This document shows, piece after piece, positions 51,681 through 59,845 of a stretch of 64,000 nucleotides of DNA (position 1 is the first letter of the stretch; each line of letters begins with the position of its first letter). The notes under the pieces are model-generated. The model did no database searches and was not told the origin of the DNA. It saw only the letters and a list, made by a program, of their open reading frames with translations. The stretch comes from Sphingobium boeckii (GTDB lineage: Bacteria > Pseudomonadota > Alphaproteobacteria > Sphingomonadales > Sphingomonadaceae). Made by a program: the position numbers and the translations under genes. The DNA is taken from contig NZ_JACIJC010000002.1 in assembly GCF_014199215.1 (NCBI RefSeq), positions 248,001-312,000 on the forward strand, written 5' to 3'.

Positions 51681-53759
51681 TCAATCCGCCCCCGGCCCAT
51701 CGTCCTCCAGCCGCGGCACGACCGGCGGCGGGGTCACACGATCGCCGGGCCTTGGTGCGGGAACTGGCGCGGGCGCGGGATCGGCGTTGATCCGGACGCC
51801 CTCCGGCCCGATCTGCACGCCCACGTTCATCCCGCCGATCTCGCCTTCGATCGACATATTGAGCGCAGCATTCTCCGCATCCAGCGCCTCGTCGCTGGCA
51901 TTATCCTCTTCCACCGCGATCGCCTCGGCGGGTTCGTCCAGCGCATTGGACATGAAATCGCGCCAGATCTTGGCCGGGATGCCGCCGCCGGTGAGCCCCG
52001 GAATCGGGCTGTTGTCATCATTGCCGACCCACACGCCTGTCACCAGATCGCCCGCATAGCCCACGAACAGGCCATCGCGGCTGTCCTGCGTGGTGCCGGT
52101 CTTGCCATAGGTCTTGCTGTTCAGCGCCGCCGCCCGGCCTGTGCCGTTGACCGATGCCGCCAGCAATGTGCGCAGATCATCGAGCGTGCGCGAACCATAG
52201 CCGCTCTGTCGATCCCACAGGCTGTCATACCAGCTCGAATTGCCCGCGGGCAGACCATGCGCCTTCACCGGATAGGCTTCGTTCGCCACGCTCGCATAAG
52301 CCGAGGTCAGCTCCAGCAAGGTCACGCCCGATGTGCCCAGCGCGACGCTGAGGTTATCCTCGAGCGGGCTGGTGATCCCCAGATCGCGCGCGGCGCGGAT
52401 CACCTTGGCGATCCCCACCTGATGGGCCAGCCGCACGGCAGCGACATTGCTCGATTGCGCGAAGGCCTCTTTCAGCGTGATATTGCCGCGATAGCGTCCG
52501 CCATAATTCTTCGGCTCCCAAGTGTCGAACACCACCGGGGAATCATCGATCATCGAATCGGGTGTCATGCCGGAGCGCAGCGCTGCCAGATAGACGAACA
52601 GCTTGAAGGTCGATCCCGGCTGGCGCTTCGCCTGGGTGGCGCGGTTGAACGTGCTGTCTGCATAGCTCTTGCCGCCGACCATCGCGACCACCTGGCCATT
52701 GGGCTTCATGACGACGATCGCCACCTGCGCCTTGCCAACGCCGCCGCGCTTGGCCGCATTCTCCGCCATTTTCTGCAGACGGTCGTCCAGCGTGGTCGTC
52801 ACCTCCTGCTCGGCATAGACCGCGCCCGCCTTGTCGCGCGCCTCGGGCAACACCCAGTCGGCGAAATAGGTGCCGCTCTTCACGTCACTGATCCCGCGGA
52901 TATCGAGCCTGGCGGGCCGCAGCGCGCGATGTTCGGCCTCGGTGATGAACCCGGCCTCCACCATCGCCGCGGTGACCAGCTCGGCACGTTCCTGCGCACC
53001 CTTCAGATTGACCGTGGGTGCCAATCTCGACGGCGCTTTCAGCAAGCCCGCCAGCATCGCCGCCTGCGCGATCGTCAGTTTCTCGGGCTGACGGTTGAAA
53101 TAATGAACCGAGGCCGCGCGCAGGCCATAGACGTTGTCGCCGAAATAGACGTTGGACAGATAGCGCGCCATGATCTCGTCTTTGGACAGCCAGGCCTCCA
53201 GCCAGAAAGCGATGAACACTTCGCGCAATTTCCGCGCCGCCGTCCGGTCCGAATTGAGGAAGGCCACCTTGGCGAGCTGCTGCGTGATCGTACTGCCGCC
53301 CTGCCGCATCCCGCCGGCGCGCGCATTGGTCCACATCGCACGCGCGAGGCCACGGGGATCAAGCCCCCAATGGCTATAGAAGCGCCGGTCTTCGATCGCC
53401 ATGAACGCCTGCGGCACATGTTCGGGCAGCTTGGAGACTTCCACTGGCGCAGCGATGATCGCTCCCTTGCGCGCGATCGGCTTGCCCTGTTCGGAGAGGA
53501 GCGTGATGCTGGGCGGGGCGATGGGTTTGAGGGATTTGGAGAGCGGCGCGGTGACCGCCAGCCACGCCACCAGCAGCATGAACACAACGAACATCGCCAG
53601 CGACGCCCACTTCGCGCGCCTTGCCCATATCCGCCAGCGCGGCGGCGCTGGGGGCGCGATCGGTTCGCCGGTGACGGGATCGAACGCCCATTGCTCGGGC
53701 GCGGGCACGCCGCCGGGCAAGGCGGGTTCGGGAGCGGATTTGGAACGCCAGAAACTCAT
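51681..53759 (-). CDS. Class A penicillin-binding protein (PBP1A-type)
   Basis: Bifunctional peptidoglycan glycosyltransferase and transpeptidase of 692 aa. A short cytoplasmic tail and one membrane helix (about 52-70) lead into the GT51 domain with catalytic E123 in AIEDRRFYSHWGLDPRG and the RQGGSTITQQLAK motif. The transpeptidase follows with S383xxK in RQPGSTFKL, the SSN motif (436-438) and K553TG in YGKTGTTQDSRDG. A low-complexity acidic and Pro-rich tail ends the protein. A promoter region of 34 bases separates it from cobB on the same strand. Confidence 0.94.
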   Translation of the reverse strand: MSFWRSKSAPEPALPGGVPAPEQWAFDPVTGEPIAPPAPPRWRIWARRAKWASLAMFVVFMLLVAWLAVTAPLSKSLKPIAPPSITLLSEQGKPIARKGAIIAAPVEVSKLPEHVPQAFMAIEDRRFYSHWGLDPRGLARAMWTNARAGGMRQGGSTITQQLAKVAFLNSDRTAARKLREVFIAFWLEAWLSKDEIMARYLSNVYFGDNVYGLRAASVHYFNRQPEKLTIAQAAMLAGLLKAPSRLAPTVNLKGAQERAELVTAAMVEAGFITEAEHRALRPARLDIRGISDVKSGTYFADWVLPEARDKAGAVYAEQEVTTTLDDRLQKMAENAAKRGGVGKAQVAIVVMKPNGQVVAMVGGKSYADSTFNRATQAKRQPGSTFKLFVYLAALRSGMTPDSMIDDSPVVFDTWEPKNYGGRYRGNITLKEAFAQSSNVAAVRLAHQVGIAKVIRAARDLGITSPLEDNLSVALGTSGVTLLELTSAYASVANEAYPVKAHGLPAGNSSWYDSLWDRQSGYGSRTLDDLRTLLAASVNGTGRAAALNSKTYGKTGTTQDSRDGLFVGYAGDLVTGVWVGNDDNSPIPGLTGGGIPAKIWRDFMSNALDEPAEAIAVEEDNASDEALDAENAALNMSIEGEIGGMNVGVQIGPEGVRINADPAPAPVPAPRPGDRVTPPPVVPRLEDDGPGAD

Positions 53760-53793
53760 CGTGCGGCCATAGTGTTATAGTCTGATAATACAG

Positions 53794-54609
53794 TCAACCG
53801 CCCAACACCTCACGCACCCATGTCGGCACCAGCACGCTTGCCGGCCCCATCCGGGCATCATCGAAATAGACGCTTCCGGCGGACGGGTCGAGGTTCAGTT
53901 CAAGAGTTTTTGCACCATGATGCCGCGCGGTCCGTACGAACCCGGCCGCAGGATAGACCGCGCCGGAGGTCCCGATCGAAACGAACAGGTCGGCAGACGC
54001 GATCGCGCGGTCGATCCGGTCCATCTCATAAGGCATTTCGCCGAAGAAGACGATATCGGGACGCAGGGCGTGAGCACCGCAGCCGGAGCATTTAGGGGGC
54101 TGGAAACTCTTTGCGGGGGTCACACCCTCCCCGTTTGTCCCGAGCGAAGTCGAGGGACGTGGTGCGGGGGACAGACGTCCCTCGACTTCGCTCGGGACAA
54201 ACGGTTGTGTGGCAGCCATCATATCCCCCGCCCAGCGCACCGCCATCCCGCACGCCGCGCACAGCGCCGACAGCAATTCACCGTGCATATGCAGCACCCG
54301 CCTCGCCCCCGCGCGCTCATGCAGATCATCCACATTCTGCGTCACGATCAGCAATTCGCCCGGCCAAGCCGCGTCCAGCGCCGCCAAAGCCTCATGCGCC
54401 GCATTGGGCACGACCCCGGCCAACGCCGCGCGCCGCGCGTCATAGAAACGGTGCACCATCTCCGGATCCCGCGCGAGCGCCTCGGGCGTGCAGACATCCT
54501 CGACGCGGTGCCCCTCCCACAGCCCGTCCGGCCCCCGAAAGGTGGCAAGCCCGGATTCGGCCGAAATGCCCGCGCCTGTGAGGATCACGATGTTGCGGAT
54601 GTGGGTCAT
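53794..54609 (-). CDS. cobB: NAD-dependent protein deacylase (sirtuin) with a repeat-encoded insertion
   Basis: Sirtuin of 271 aa that removes acyl groups from lysines using NAD. The NAD loop TGAGISAESGLATFRG, the TQNVDDLHERAG segment, catalytic H109 in LHMHGELL, and the two zinc pairs CAAC (C117, C120) and CSGC (C174, C177) are all present. Between the pairs, residues about 136-161 (PFVPSEVEGRL ... STSLGTNGEG) are translated from a family A palindrome, lengthening the zinc-domain loop. A close bacterial sirtuin would be about 235-245 aa. It could act on Acs K608, as CobB does elsewhere. Confidence 0.93.
   Translation of the reverse strand: MTHIRNIVILTGAGISAESGLATFRGPDGLWEGHRVEDVCTPEALARDPEMVHRFYDARRAALAGVVPNAAHEALAALDAAWPGELLIVTQNVDDLHERAGARRVLHMHGELLSALCAACGMAVRWAGDMMAATQPFVPSEVEGRLSPAPRPSTSLGTNGEGVTPAKSFQPPKCSGCGAHALRPDIVFFGEMPYEMDRIDRAIASADLFVSIGTSGAVYPAAGFVRTARHHGAKTLELNLDPSAGSVYFDDARMGPASVLVPTWVREVLGG
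54131..54204. repeat. 74-nt palindromic repeat, family A, inside cobB
   Basis: CCGTTTGTCCCGAGCGAAG ... CTTCGCTCGGGACAAACGG, located in the codons between the two zinc-binding cysteine pairs. It contributes no stop in the cobB frame. Confidence 0.93.
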
Positions 54610-54643
54610 GATCTGAAGGTCATTAGGCTCTTGTCACCATTTG

Positions 54644-55153
54644 CTAAAGCGGCTTCACCAGCACATCGAAAAACAACGGCGGATTGACTGGCACCGGGAA
54701 ATCGCGTTTCTCGCCGGTCACGCAATAGCCGCGCCGTTCGTAATATCGGATCAGCTCGACGCGGCGGTCGATGACCGTCATTTCCATCTGCCGCGCCCCG
54801 AACACATCGACCGCACCCCGTTCGGCGGCCTCGATCAATTGCTTGCCCAGCCCCCCCGCCTGCAGCAGCGGATCGACACACAGCAGCCCGAGATAGCTCG
54901 TCCCCTGCCCCTTGTCCGAAATCTGCACGCAGCCAATCGTGGTGCCGGCCTGCTCGGCGATCAGCAGGCGCTGCTGCGGATCGGCGATGATCGCGGCGAG
55001 TGCGGCCTCATCGGTGCGCTGGTCATCGAGCAGATCGGCCTCATGCGTCCAGCCCTGCCGCGCGCTGTCGCCGCGATAGGCGCGCTCGATGACGGGATGG
55101 AGCGCTGCAATATCGTCGGGCGTGGCGAAGCGGATGGAGAGGGTTGAGGTCAT
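54644..55153 (-). CDS. GNAT-family N-acetyltransferase
   Basis: Acetyltransferase-fold protein of 169 aa. Strand 4 and the acetyl-CoA loop are visible in SYLGLLCVDPLLQAGGLGKQLIEAAE (Q/R-x-x-G-x-G/A pattern). The C-terminal ELIRYYERRGYCVTGEKRDFP strand is typical. The acceptor is not predictable. It is divergent from dapB, with a family A repeat in the gap. Confidence 0.9.
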   Translation of the reverse strand: MTSTLSIRFATPDDIAALHPVIERAYRGDSARQGWTHEADLLDDQRTDEAALAAIIADPQQRLLIAEQAGTTIGCVQISDKGQGTSYLGLLCVDPLLQAGGLGKQLIEAAERGAVDVFGARQMEMTVIDRRVELIRYYERRGYCVTGEKRDFPVPVNPPLFFDVLVKPL

Positions 55154-55165
55154 TTTACTATATTC

Positions 55166-55239
55166 CCGTTTGTCCCGAGCGCAGTCGAGGGACGTGAGTG
55201 CAGGTGACCGCGTCCCTCGACTGCGCTCGGGACAAACGG
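55166..55239. repeat. 74-nt palindromic repeat, family A
   Basis: CCGTTTGTCCCGAGCGCAG ... CTGCGCTCGGGACAAACGG, between the divergent GNAT and dapB genes, starting 13 bases from the GNAT start codon. Confidence 0.93.
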
Positions 55240-55320
55240 TTTAAGGGAGCATTTCGCAGAGACAATAGACATGTCCGCCGCTCTCGATCATGAAGCGGCC
55301 ATCCATTCAAGGGCGAGAAC

Positions 55321-56049
55321 ATGACGCAAATCGGGATTTACGGCAGCGCGGGGCGCATGGGGCAGGCGATTGCGCGGGCGATCGAAGAAGCCGGCGCATC
55401 CGTCGCGGGCGGCGTGGATGCCGGGGGCGATCCTTCCGCGCTGGCAAAAACGGCGGACGTGCTGGTCGACTTCTCCGTGCCGTCCGCCCTTGTCGGCAAT
55501 CTCGGCGCGGCGGTCGCGGCGGGCAAGCCGATCGTGATCGGCGCCACGGGACTAGGCCCGGACGATCATCAGACTATCGACGATGCCGCGCGGCATGTCG
55601 CGGTGCTGCAGACCGGCAATACCTCGCTCGGCGTCACGCTGCTCGCAGCCCTCGTGCGGCAGGCGGCGGAGCGACTGGGGGCGGACTGGGATATCGAACT
55701 GGTCGAGATGCACCACCGCCACAAGGTCGATGCACCTTCGGGCACCGCATTATTGCTCGGCCAGGCGGCGGCCGCCGGACGTGGCGTCGATCTCGCCAGC
55801 GTCAGCGATAGCGGGCGTGACGGGATCACGGGCAAGCGCGAACCCGGCCATATCGGCTTTGCGGCACTCCGCGGTGGTTCGGTGGCGGGCGATCATATGG
55901 TGATCTTCGCGGGCGAAGGCGAGCGGATCGAACTGGGCCACCGCGCCGAGAGCCGCGAGATTTTCGCAAGAGGCGCGGTCAAGGCTGCGCTGTGGCTGGC
56001 GGACAAACCGGCCGGGCGCTATCGTATGGAAGATGTGCTGGGGCTTTAG
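55321..56049 (+). CDS. dapB: 4-hydroxy-tetrahydrodipicolinate reductase
   Basis: Lysine and diaminopimelate pathway reductase of 242 aa, cytoplasmic. The NAD(P) loop GIYGSAGRMGQAIARAIE is at the N-terminus. The catalytic segment ELVEMHHRHKVDAPSGTALLLG carries the His-His and Lys of the active site. It is at the short end for the family (about 240-270), as is usual in sphingomonads. It supplies cell-wall precursor, like glmM and PBP1 elsewhere in the window, but there is no operon link with them. Confidence 0.95.
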   Translation: MTQIGIYGSAGRMGQAIARAIEEAGASVAGGVDAGGDPSALAKTADVLVDFSVPSALVGNLGAAVAAGKPIVIGATGLGPDDHQTIDDAARHVAVLQTGNTSLGVTLLAALVRQAAERLGADWDIELVEMHHRHKVDAPSGTALLLGQAAAAGRGVDLASVSDSGRDGITGKREPGHIGFAALRGGSVAGDHMVIFAGEGERIELGHRAESREIFARGAVKAALWLADKPAGRYRMEDVLGL

Positions 56050-56074
56050 GGTGAACGCACACCCTTCCCCCTTC

Positions 56075-56148
56075 CCGTTTGTCCCGAGCGCAGTCGAGGG
56101 ACGTCTGTCGCGGCACCAACGTCCCTCGACTGCGCTCGGGACAAACGG
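56075..56148. repeat. 74-nt palindromic repeat, family A
   Basis: CCGTTTGTCCCGAGCGCAG ... CTGCGCTCGGGACAAACGG, between the co-directional dapB and nth genes, ending 15 bases before the GTG of nth. Confidence 0.93.
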
Positions 56149-56163
56149 GATGGATGGATCCAC

Positions 56164-56850
56164 GTGACGAGGAAGATGAAAAAGGCTGACATCTTCGAAT
56201 TCTATGCCCGGCTCGCGGCAGACAATCCCGCCCCCGAAACCGAGCTGGCCTATGGCAATCATTTCCAATTGCTCGTCGCGGTCACGCTCTCCGCGCAATC
56301 GACCGATGTCGGCGTCAACAAGGCGACGCGGCGGCTGTTTCAGGAGGTGAAGACCCCCGAGCAGATGGTCGCATTGGGCGAAGCGGGCCTCAAGCAGCAT
56401 ATCAAGACGATCGGCCTGTTCAATGCCAAGGCCAAGAACGTCATCGCCCTCTCGCAGCGGCTGATCGCCGCCTATCACAGTGAAGTCCCCGCAGATCGCG
56501 ACGCGCTGGAGACGCTGCCCGGCGTCGGCCGCAAAACCGCCAATGTCGTGATGAACTGCGCCTTCGGGGCGGAAACCTTCGCGGTGGACACGCATATCTT
56601 CCGCGTCGGCAATCGCACCGGGCTGGCACCGGGCAAGACCCCGCTGGCGGTGGAAAAAATCCTGGACAAGAGCACACCCCAGCCCTTCCGCCTCCACGCA
56701 CATCACTGGCTGATCCTGCACGGCCGCTATACGTGCAAAGCGCGCACGCCCGAATGCTGGCGCTGCAACGTCGTCGATCTTTGCGCGTTCAGGCCCAAGA
56801 CAGCCATGCCGGCGCAAAAGGTCGCCAGACAACAGCCAGGAGACCCATGA
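56164..56850 (+). CDS. nth: Endonuclease III
   Basis: Base-excision-repair glycosylase/AP lyase of 228 aa for oxidised pyrimidines. The helix-hairpin-helix LPGVGRKTANVV contains the catalytic lysine, followed by FAVDTHIFRVGNR with the catalytic aspartate. The C-terminal iron-sulfur cluster cysteines are in CKARTPECWRCNVVDLC. GTG 56164 opens the frame, but ATG 56176 (MKKADIFEFY) matches relatives equally well. The stop overlaps the ATG of the next gene (ATGA). Confidence 0.95.
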   Translation: MTRKMKKADIFEFYARLAADNPAPETELAYGNHFQLLVAVTLSAQSTDVGVNKATRRLFQEVKTPEQMVALGEAGLKQHIKTIGLFNAKAKNVIALSQRLIAAYHSEVPADRDALETLPGVGRKTANVVMNCAFGAETFAVDTHIFRVGNRTGLAPGKTPLAVEKILDKSTPQPFRLHAHHWLILHGRYTCKARTPECWRCNVVDLCAFRPKTAMPAQKVARQQPGDP

Positions 56851-57233
56851 TGCGCGCCATCCTCCCCCTCGCCGCGCTTGCCCTGATGACCAGCGCGAGC
56901 GCGCTTGCCGCCAAGACCGACCGCAATGCCGTTCCCGCCGCCACGCCGGACGGCCCCGCAATAGATTGCGTGCAAATCAGCGCCATCCGCGACACCCGCG
57001 TCCATGGCGACAAGGTGATCGATTTCCACATGCGCGGCGGCAAGGTGTATCGGAACGAATTGCCCTATCAATGCAGTTCGCTCGGCTTCGAGGAGCGGTT
57101 CAGCTATCAAACCTCGATCAACCGGCTCTGCTCGGTGGACGTCATCACCGTGCTGCGCAATCCGCCCTTAACCCAGGGACCAAGCTGCGGCCTTGGCAAG
57201 TTCCAGCCGGTGAAGCTCGCCAGGAAGAAATGA
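56847..57233 (+). CDS. Small exported protein, DUF6491-like
   Basis: Protein of 128 aa with a signal peptide (MMRAILPLAALALMTSASALA). Four cysteines in the mature part (DCVQIS, YQCSSLG, NRLCSVD, PSCGLGKF) suggest two disulfides. The pattern CVQISAIRDTRV ... HMRGGKVYRNELP ... SYQTSINRLCSVDVI ... GPSCGLGKF resembles the DUF6491 family of sphingomonads, of unknown role. ATG 56847 follows CAGGAG and overlaps the nth stop. Confidence 0.82.
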   Translation: MMRAILPLAALALMTSASALAAKTDRNAVPAATPDGPAIDCVQISAIRDTRVHGDKVIDFHMRGGKVYRNELPYQCSSLGFEERFSYQTSINRLCSVDVITVLRNPPLTQGPSCGLGKFQPVKLARKK

Positions 57234-57295
57234 AAACCCTCGCCAAGCCCAATTCACTTTGCTAGGCGGGCATCGCTCCAACACGCAGCACGGAT

Positions 57296-57372
57296 GCACC
57301 CGTAGCTCAGCTGGATAGAGTACTGCCCTCCGAAGGCAGGGGTCACTGGTTCGAATCCAGTCGGGTGCACCA
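57296..57372 (+). tRNA. tRNA-Arg (anticodon CCG)
   Basis: Complete 77-nt cloverleaf: acceptor GCACCCG/CGGGTGC, D-arm GCTCAGCTGGATAGAGT, anticodon arm CTGCC-CTCCGAA-GGCAG with CCG at 34-36, T-arm ACTGG-TTCGAAT-CCAGT, and an encoded CCA end. It reads CGG codons. The following cluster begins 66 bases after it; tRNA 3' ends are frequent integration sites. Confidence 0.96.
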
Positions 57373-57437
57373 ATATTTTCAATGACTTACGGTGTTTGAG
57401 ATTGACTGTAGCCGCGATGGGCCGGCTTCTATGCAGA

Positions 57438-58475
57438 TCAGCCGGTGCCAAGACCCCGGCTGGTATCCCGTTCGATGATATCGCAACCCAGCCAAATGCG
57501 TGGCGCTGGGTCGCCCACCGATCCTATGCGCGCCATCAGCGTTGAAACGGCGGTTTGGACGAGCGCGGCCATGGGAACATGGACCGTCGAAACCCTGTGT
57601 GAGATCCAGTGCGAGGCCGCCGTGTTGCCAAATCCAATGATGGACATATCTCTGGGAACATCCATGCCATGAAGGGTCCGGGCCGCGTCGAGAAACCCTA
57701 TGGCCAAGCTGTCTGTGGCGGCGAAGATCGCATCTGGCCGATCGCCTTCGTTCAATACCGCAGCCGCCGCGCGCACGCCGCCTTCATATTGCCAGTCCTC
57801 ATCGATCCACCGACATGCCGCACTGCCAGCCGCTTCCATGGCGTCTGCAAAGCATTCGAGTTCGCGCGAACGGCCGGGATTCGCCGCGATGGCGAGCGGC
57901 CGTCGGCGGCCCTCGTCGAGCATCAATTTCGCAACCGATCGCCCGAGTTCGGGGCCGTCGATCCACACTAGGCTCGCGCCCTTCAGCTGCTCGCCGCGGT
58001 TCAATATCACCACGGGGACGTGAGCGGCCTGAGCTGCCGCCATCGATTGCGCCGATGGCGCGGCGGAGAAAATGATCATGCCCTGGATATGGCTCGCCAA
58101 GACATCCTTGAAGACGCCGTCGATGCGGGTCACGTCCGAACAGAGGAAAAATATGGCGTGCAAGCCCTTGCTCGTGAGTTCGTCATCCAGCCGATCACTC
58201 ATCTCGCGGAAATGGCTGTGCATATTGGCGATGATCACGCCGACAGGCCGCGCCTTCGATCTACCTTCAGGCAATGGAATGCGGCTGGGTTGATAGCCCA
58301 GCGACTTTGCAGCAGCCAATACCAGCGAACGCGTCGCCGGTGCCACACTGGCTCCTGGCGTAAATGTGCGAGACACAGCGGACCGGGAAACCTGCGCCAG
58401 CTTCGCGACATCGCCTGCATTGATCCGCCGGTTGGAGAAGGGTTTCGCCATTTTCAATCCCGCCAATTTCGGCAT
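57438..58475 (-). CDS. LacI-family regulator of the adjacent catabolic-type cluster
   Basis: LacI/GalR repressor of 345 aa from ATG 58475 (ATG 58451 is also possible). The DNA-binding part is [48 protein letters not shown]. The effector domain follows with [43 protein letters not shown] and [14 protein letters not shown]. It is divergent from the six-gene run at 59077. The perfect palindrome ATTGCAAAATTTGCAAT in the gap is its likely operator. The effector is unknown. Confidence 0.92.
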   Translation of the reverse strand: MPKLAGLKMAKPFSNRRINAGDVAKLAQVSRSAVSRTFTPGASVAPATRSLVLAAAKSLGYQPSRIPLPEGRSKARPVGVIIANMHSHFREMSDRLDDELTSKGLHAIFFLCSDVTRIDGVFKDVLASHIQGMIIFSAAPSAQSMAAAQAAHVPVVILNRGEQLKGASLVWIDGPELGRSVAKLMLDEGRRRPLAIAANPGRSRELECFADAMEAAGSAACRWIDEDWQYEGGVRAAAAVLNEGDRPDAIFAATDSLAIGFLDAARTLHGMDVPRDMSIIGFGNTAASHWISHRVSTVHVPMAALVQTAVSTLMARIGSVGDPAPRIWLGCDIIERDTSRGLGTG

Positions 58476-59076
58476 TTCCAGACCTCGCTTCCGGCAGCCG
58501 AACCAACGCCTTCCAGCGTCGCAACGACAGCGCACAGCCCCGCAACAATGCAAGGCCATGCGCCGTCCGGCTGACCGCCGCCGCAGAGATCCGTTATGCC
58601 AATGACATATCTGTTCATACACTATGCGACATATTGCAAAATTTGCAATAAACCGGATAAAAATGGATATTATTCGAGCAGTGAGAACATCATTGCAAAA
58701 TATTATTACAGTTTTTTGATTTAATATGACTTGATATTTCAGTGTCTAAAACGGCCCAGAGGTCATTTCGCACCCTCGCCTTCCGGCCGGCTTTGCGCGC
58801 ACCGCAAAATAAAACTATCTGCTTTTGAATAGCAGTCCATTGAATTTATTATTGAATTTCTGGTCACCGATTCAACAGCTCAAGGCCCAATCGCCACAAA
58901 GGGTTGACAAAGACCGTCCCGATTTCTCCACTGTGCGGACATAGTTGCAAAGAGTGAAGCGAGCTTTTTGCAAAATGATAGCTTTCTTGCATCGAAAGAC
59001 GAACCGAACTCGCGTACACCTGCCCAATCAGGATCGCGGCTTCCGGGGATCATCTGGCAAGAGGACATGCCCTACC
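58476..59076. other. AT-rich divergent control region of the LacI cluster
   Basis: About 600 bases without a convincing gene, the most AT-rich stretch in the window. It holds a perfect 17-nt inverted repeat (58633), single half-sites ATTGCAAAATA (58692), GTTGCAAAG (58944) and TTTTTGCAAAATG (58975), and a TTGACA hexamer at 58904 with no clear -10 partner. Frames that open here do not look like proteins. Confidence 0.75.
58633..58649. promoter_or_regulatory. Perfect inverted repeat, likely LacI operator
   Basis: ATTGCAAA-A-TTTGCAAT, eight-base arms around one base, 158 bases upstream of the lacI start and 428 before the first cluster gene. Partial copies near 58692, 58944 and 58975 share TTGCAAA. 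Confidence 0.62.
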
Positions 59077-59787
59077 ATGACACTGACTCGCACAATTGGT
59101 TCCTACGTTATGGGGCCGACCGATGACCGCTCGAAATGGCTGACGTGGGAAAATTTCATCGTCACGACCAACCCGGACGGCAGCCATACGGCGCAGACAA
59201 TGACGCGCTTTCCGGGCGGCTCGATCGTCCGCCACGTCACGCAGACGGTCAATGCCGAATTCATGCCGATGGACGGCGTTCTCCGCTTCTTTGTCGGGCC
59301 TGAGCATCAGGGCACGCTGATCCGCCGCGTCGTCGGCGATTCGGTGACGTCGCTGCTGCTCGCCCCCGATGGCAGCCCGATCGAGGAAGCGACGCTTCCC
59401 GGCGGGGCCGATCTCGTGCTCGGCTACCACCCGACCACGGTCGAAGGCTGGAAATTCACCCAGTGCGACCGCACCGTCGCCGGCACCCAGCATGTTCGCA
59501 TCCTGACGACATCGGCCACCTGGAACGGTGGACAGATGACGCACGGCAAGGAAGTGACGCTCGCCATCGAATATATCGGTGAAGAGGAAATCACGGTTCC
59601 GGCTGGCACCTTCCTGTGCGACCATTATCTTTGGCACACCGGCGCGATCGACGCCGATATCGAAGTGTGGACGACCGGCCAGGACCGAATCTGCGCCAAG
59701 GTTGTCGGTCATGCCAAGGGTGTGACCTATGAGCTCGCCTCTTGCGATGTGACGCACTTCGGCGACGAGATGGAGTTCGACTTCTGA
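59077..59787 (+). CDS. Unassigned beta-rich protein (DUF3108-like)
   Basis: Protein of 236 aa, not recognised as a named enzyme. It has no signal peptide. It alternates short beta-like strands and has a VPAGTFLCDHYLWHT segment reminiscent of DUF3108/lipocalin-like proteins (TVPAGTFxCxxY). ATG 59077 (MTLTRTIGSYVMGPTDDRSKW) is preferred; GAGG stands 12 bases upstream. It is the first gene after the AT-rich control region, and the nitrilase gene follows after 58 bases. It may bind a hydrophobic ligand of the pathway (inference). Confidence 0.7.
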   Translation: MTLTRTIGSYVMGPTDDRSKWLTWENFIVTTNPDGSHTAQTMTRFPGGSIVRHVTQTVNAEFMPMDGVLRFFVGPEHQGTLIRRVVGDSVTSLLLAPDGSPIEEATLPGGADLVLGYHPTTVEGWKFTQCDRTVAGTQHVRILTTSATWNGGQMTHGKEVTLAIEYIGEEEITVPAGTFLCDHYLWHTGAIDADIEVWTTGQDRICAKVVGHAKGVTYELASCDVTHFGDEMEFDF

Positions 59788-59845
59788 TGAAACTGCGCTG
59801 TCACACCGCCCTTTTTACGCGGCCCCAGAGCTTGGGAGCATCTGC

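Noticed and set aside
58904-58932. TTGACA hexamer as the promoter of the 59077 gene
   Set aside because: No acceptable -10 at 16-18 bases (TCCACT or similar); left as an isolated hexamer.
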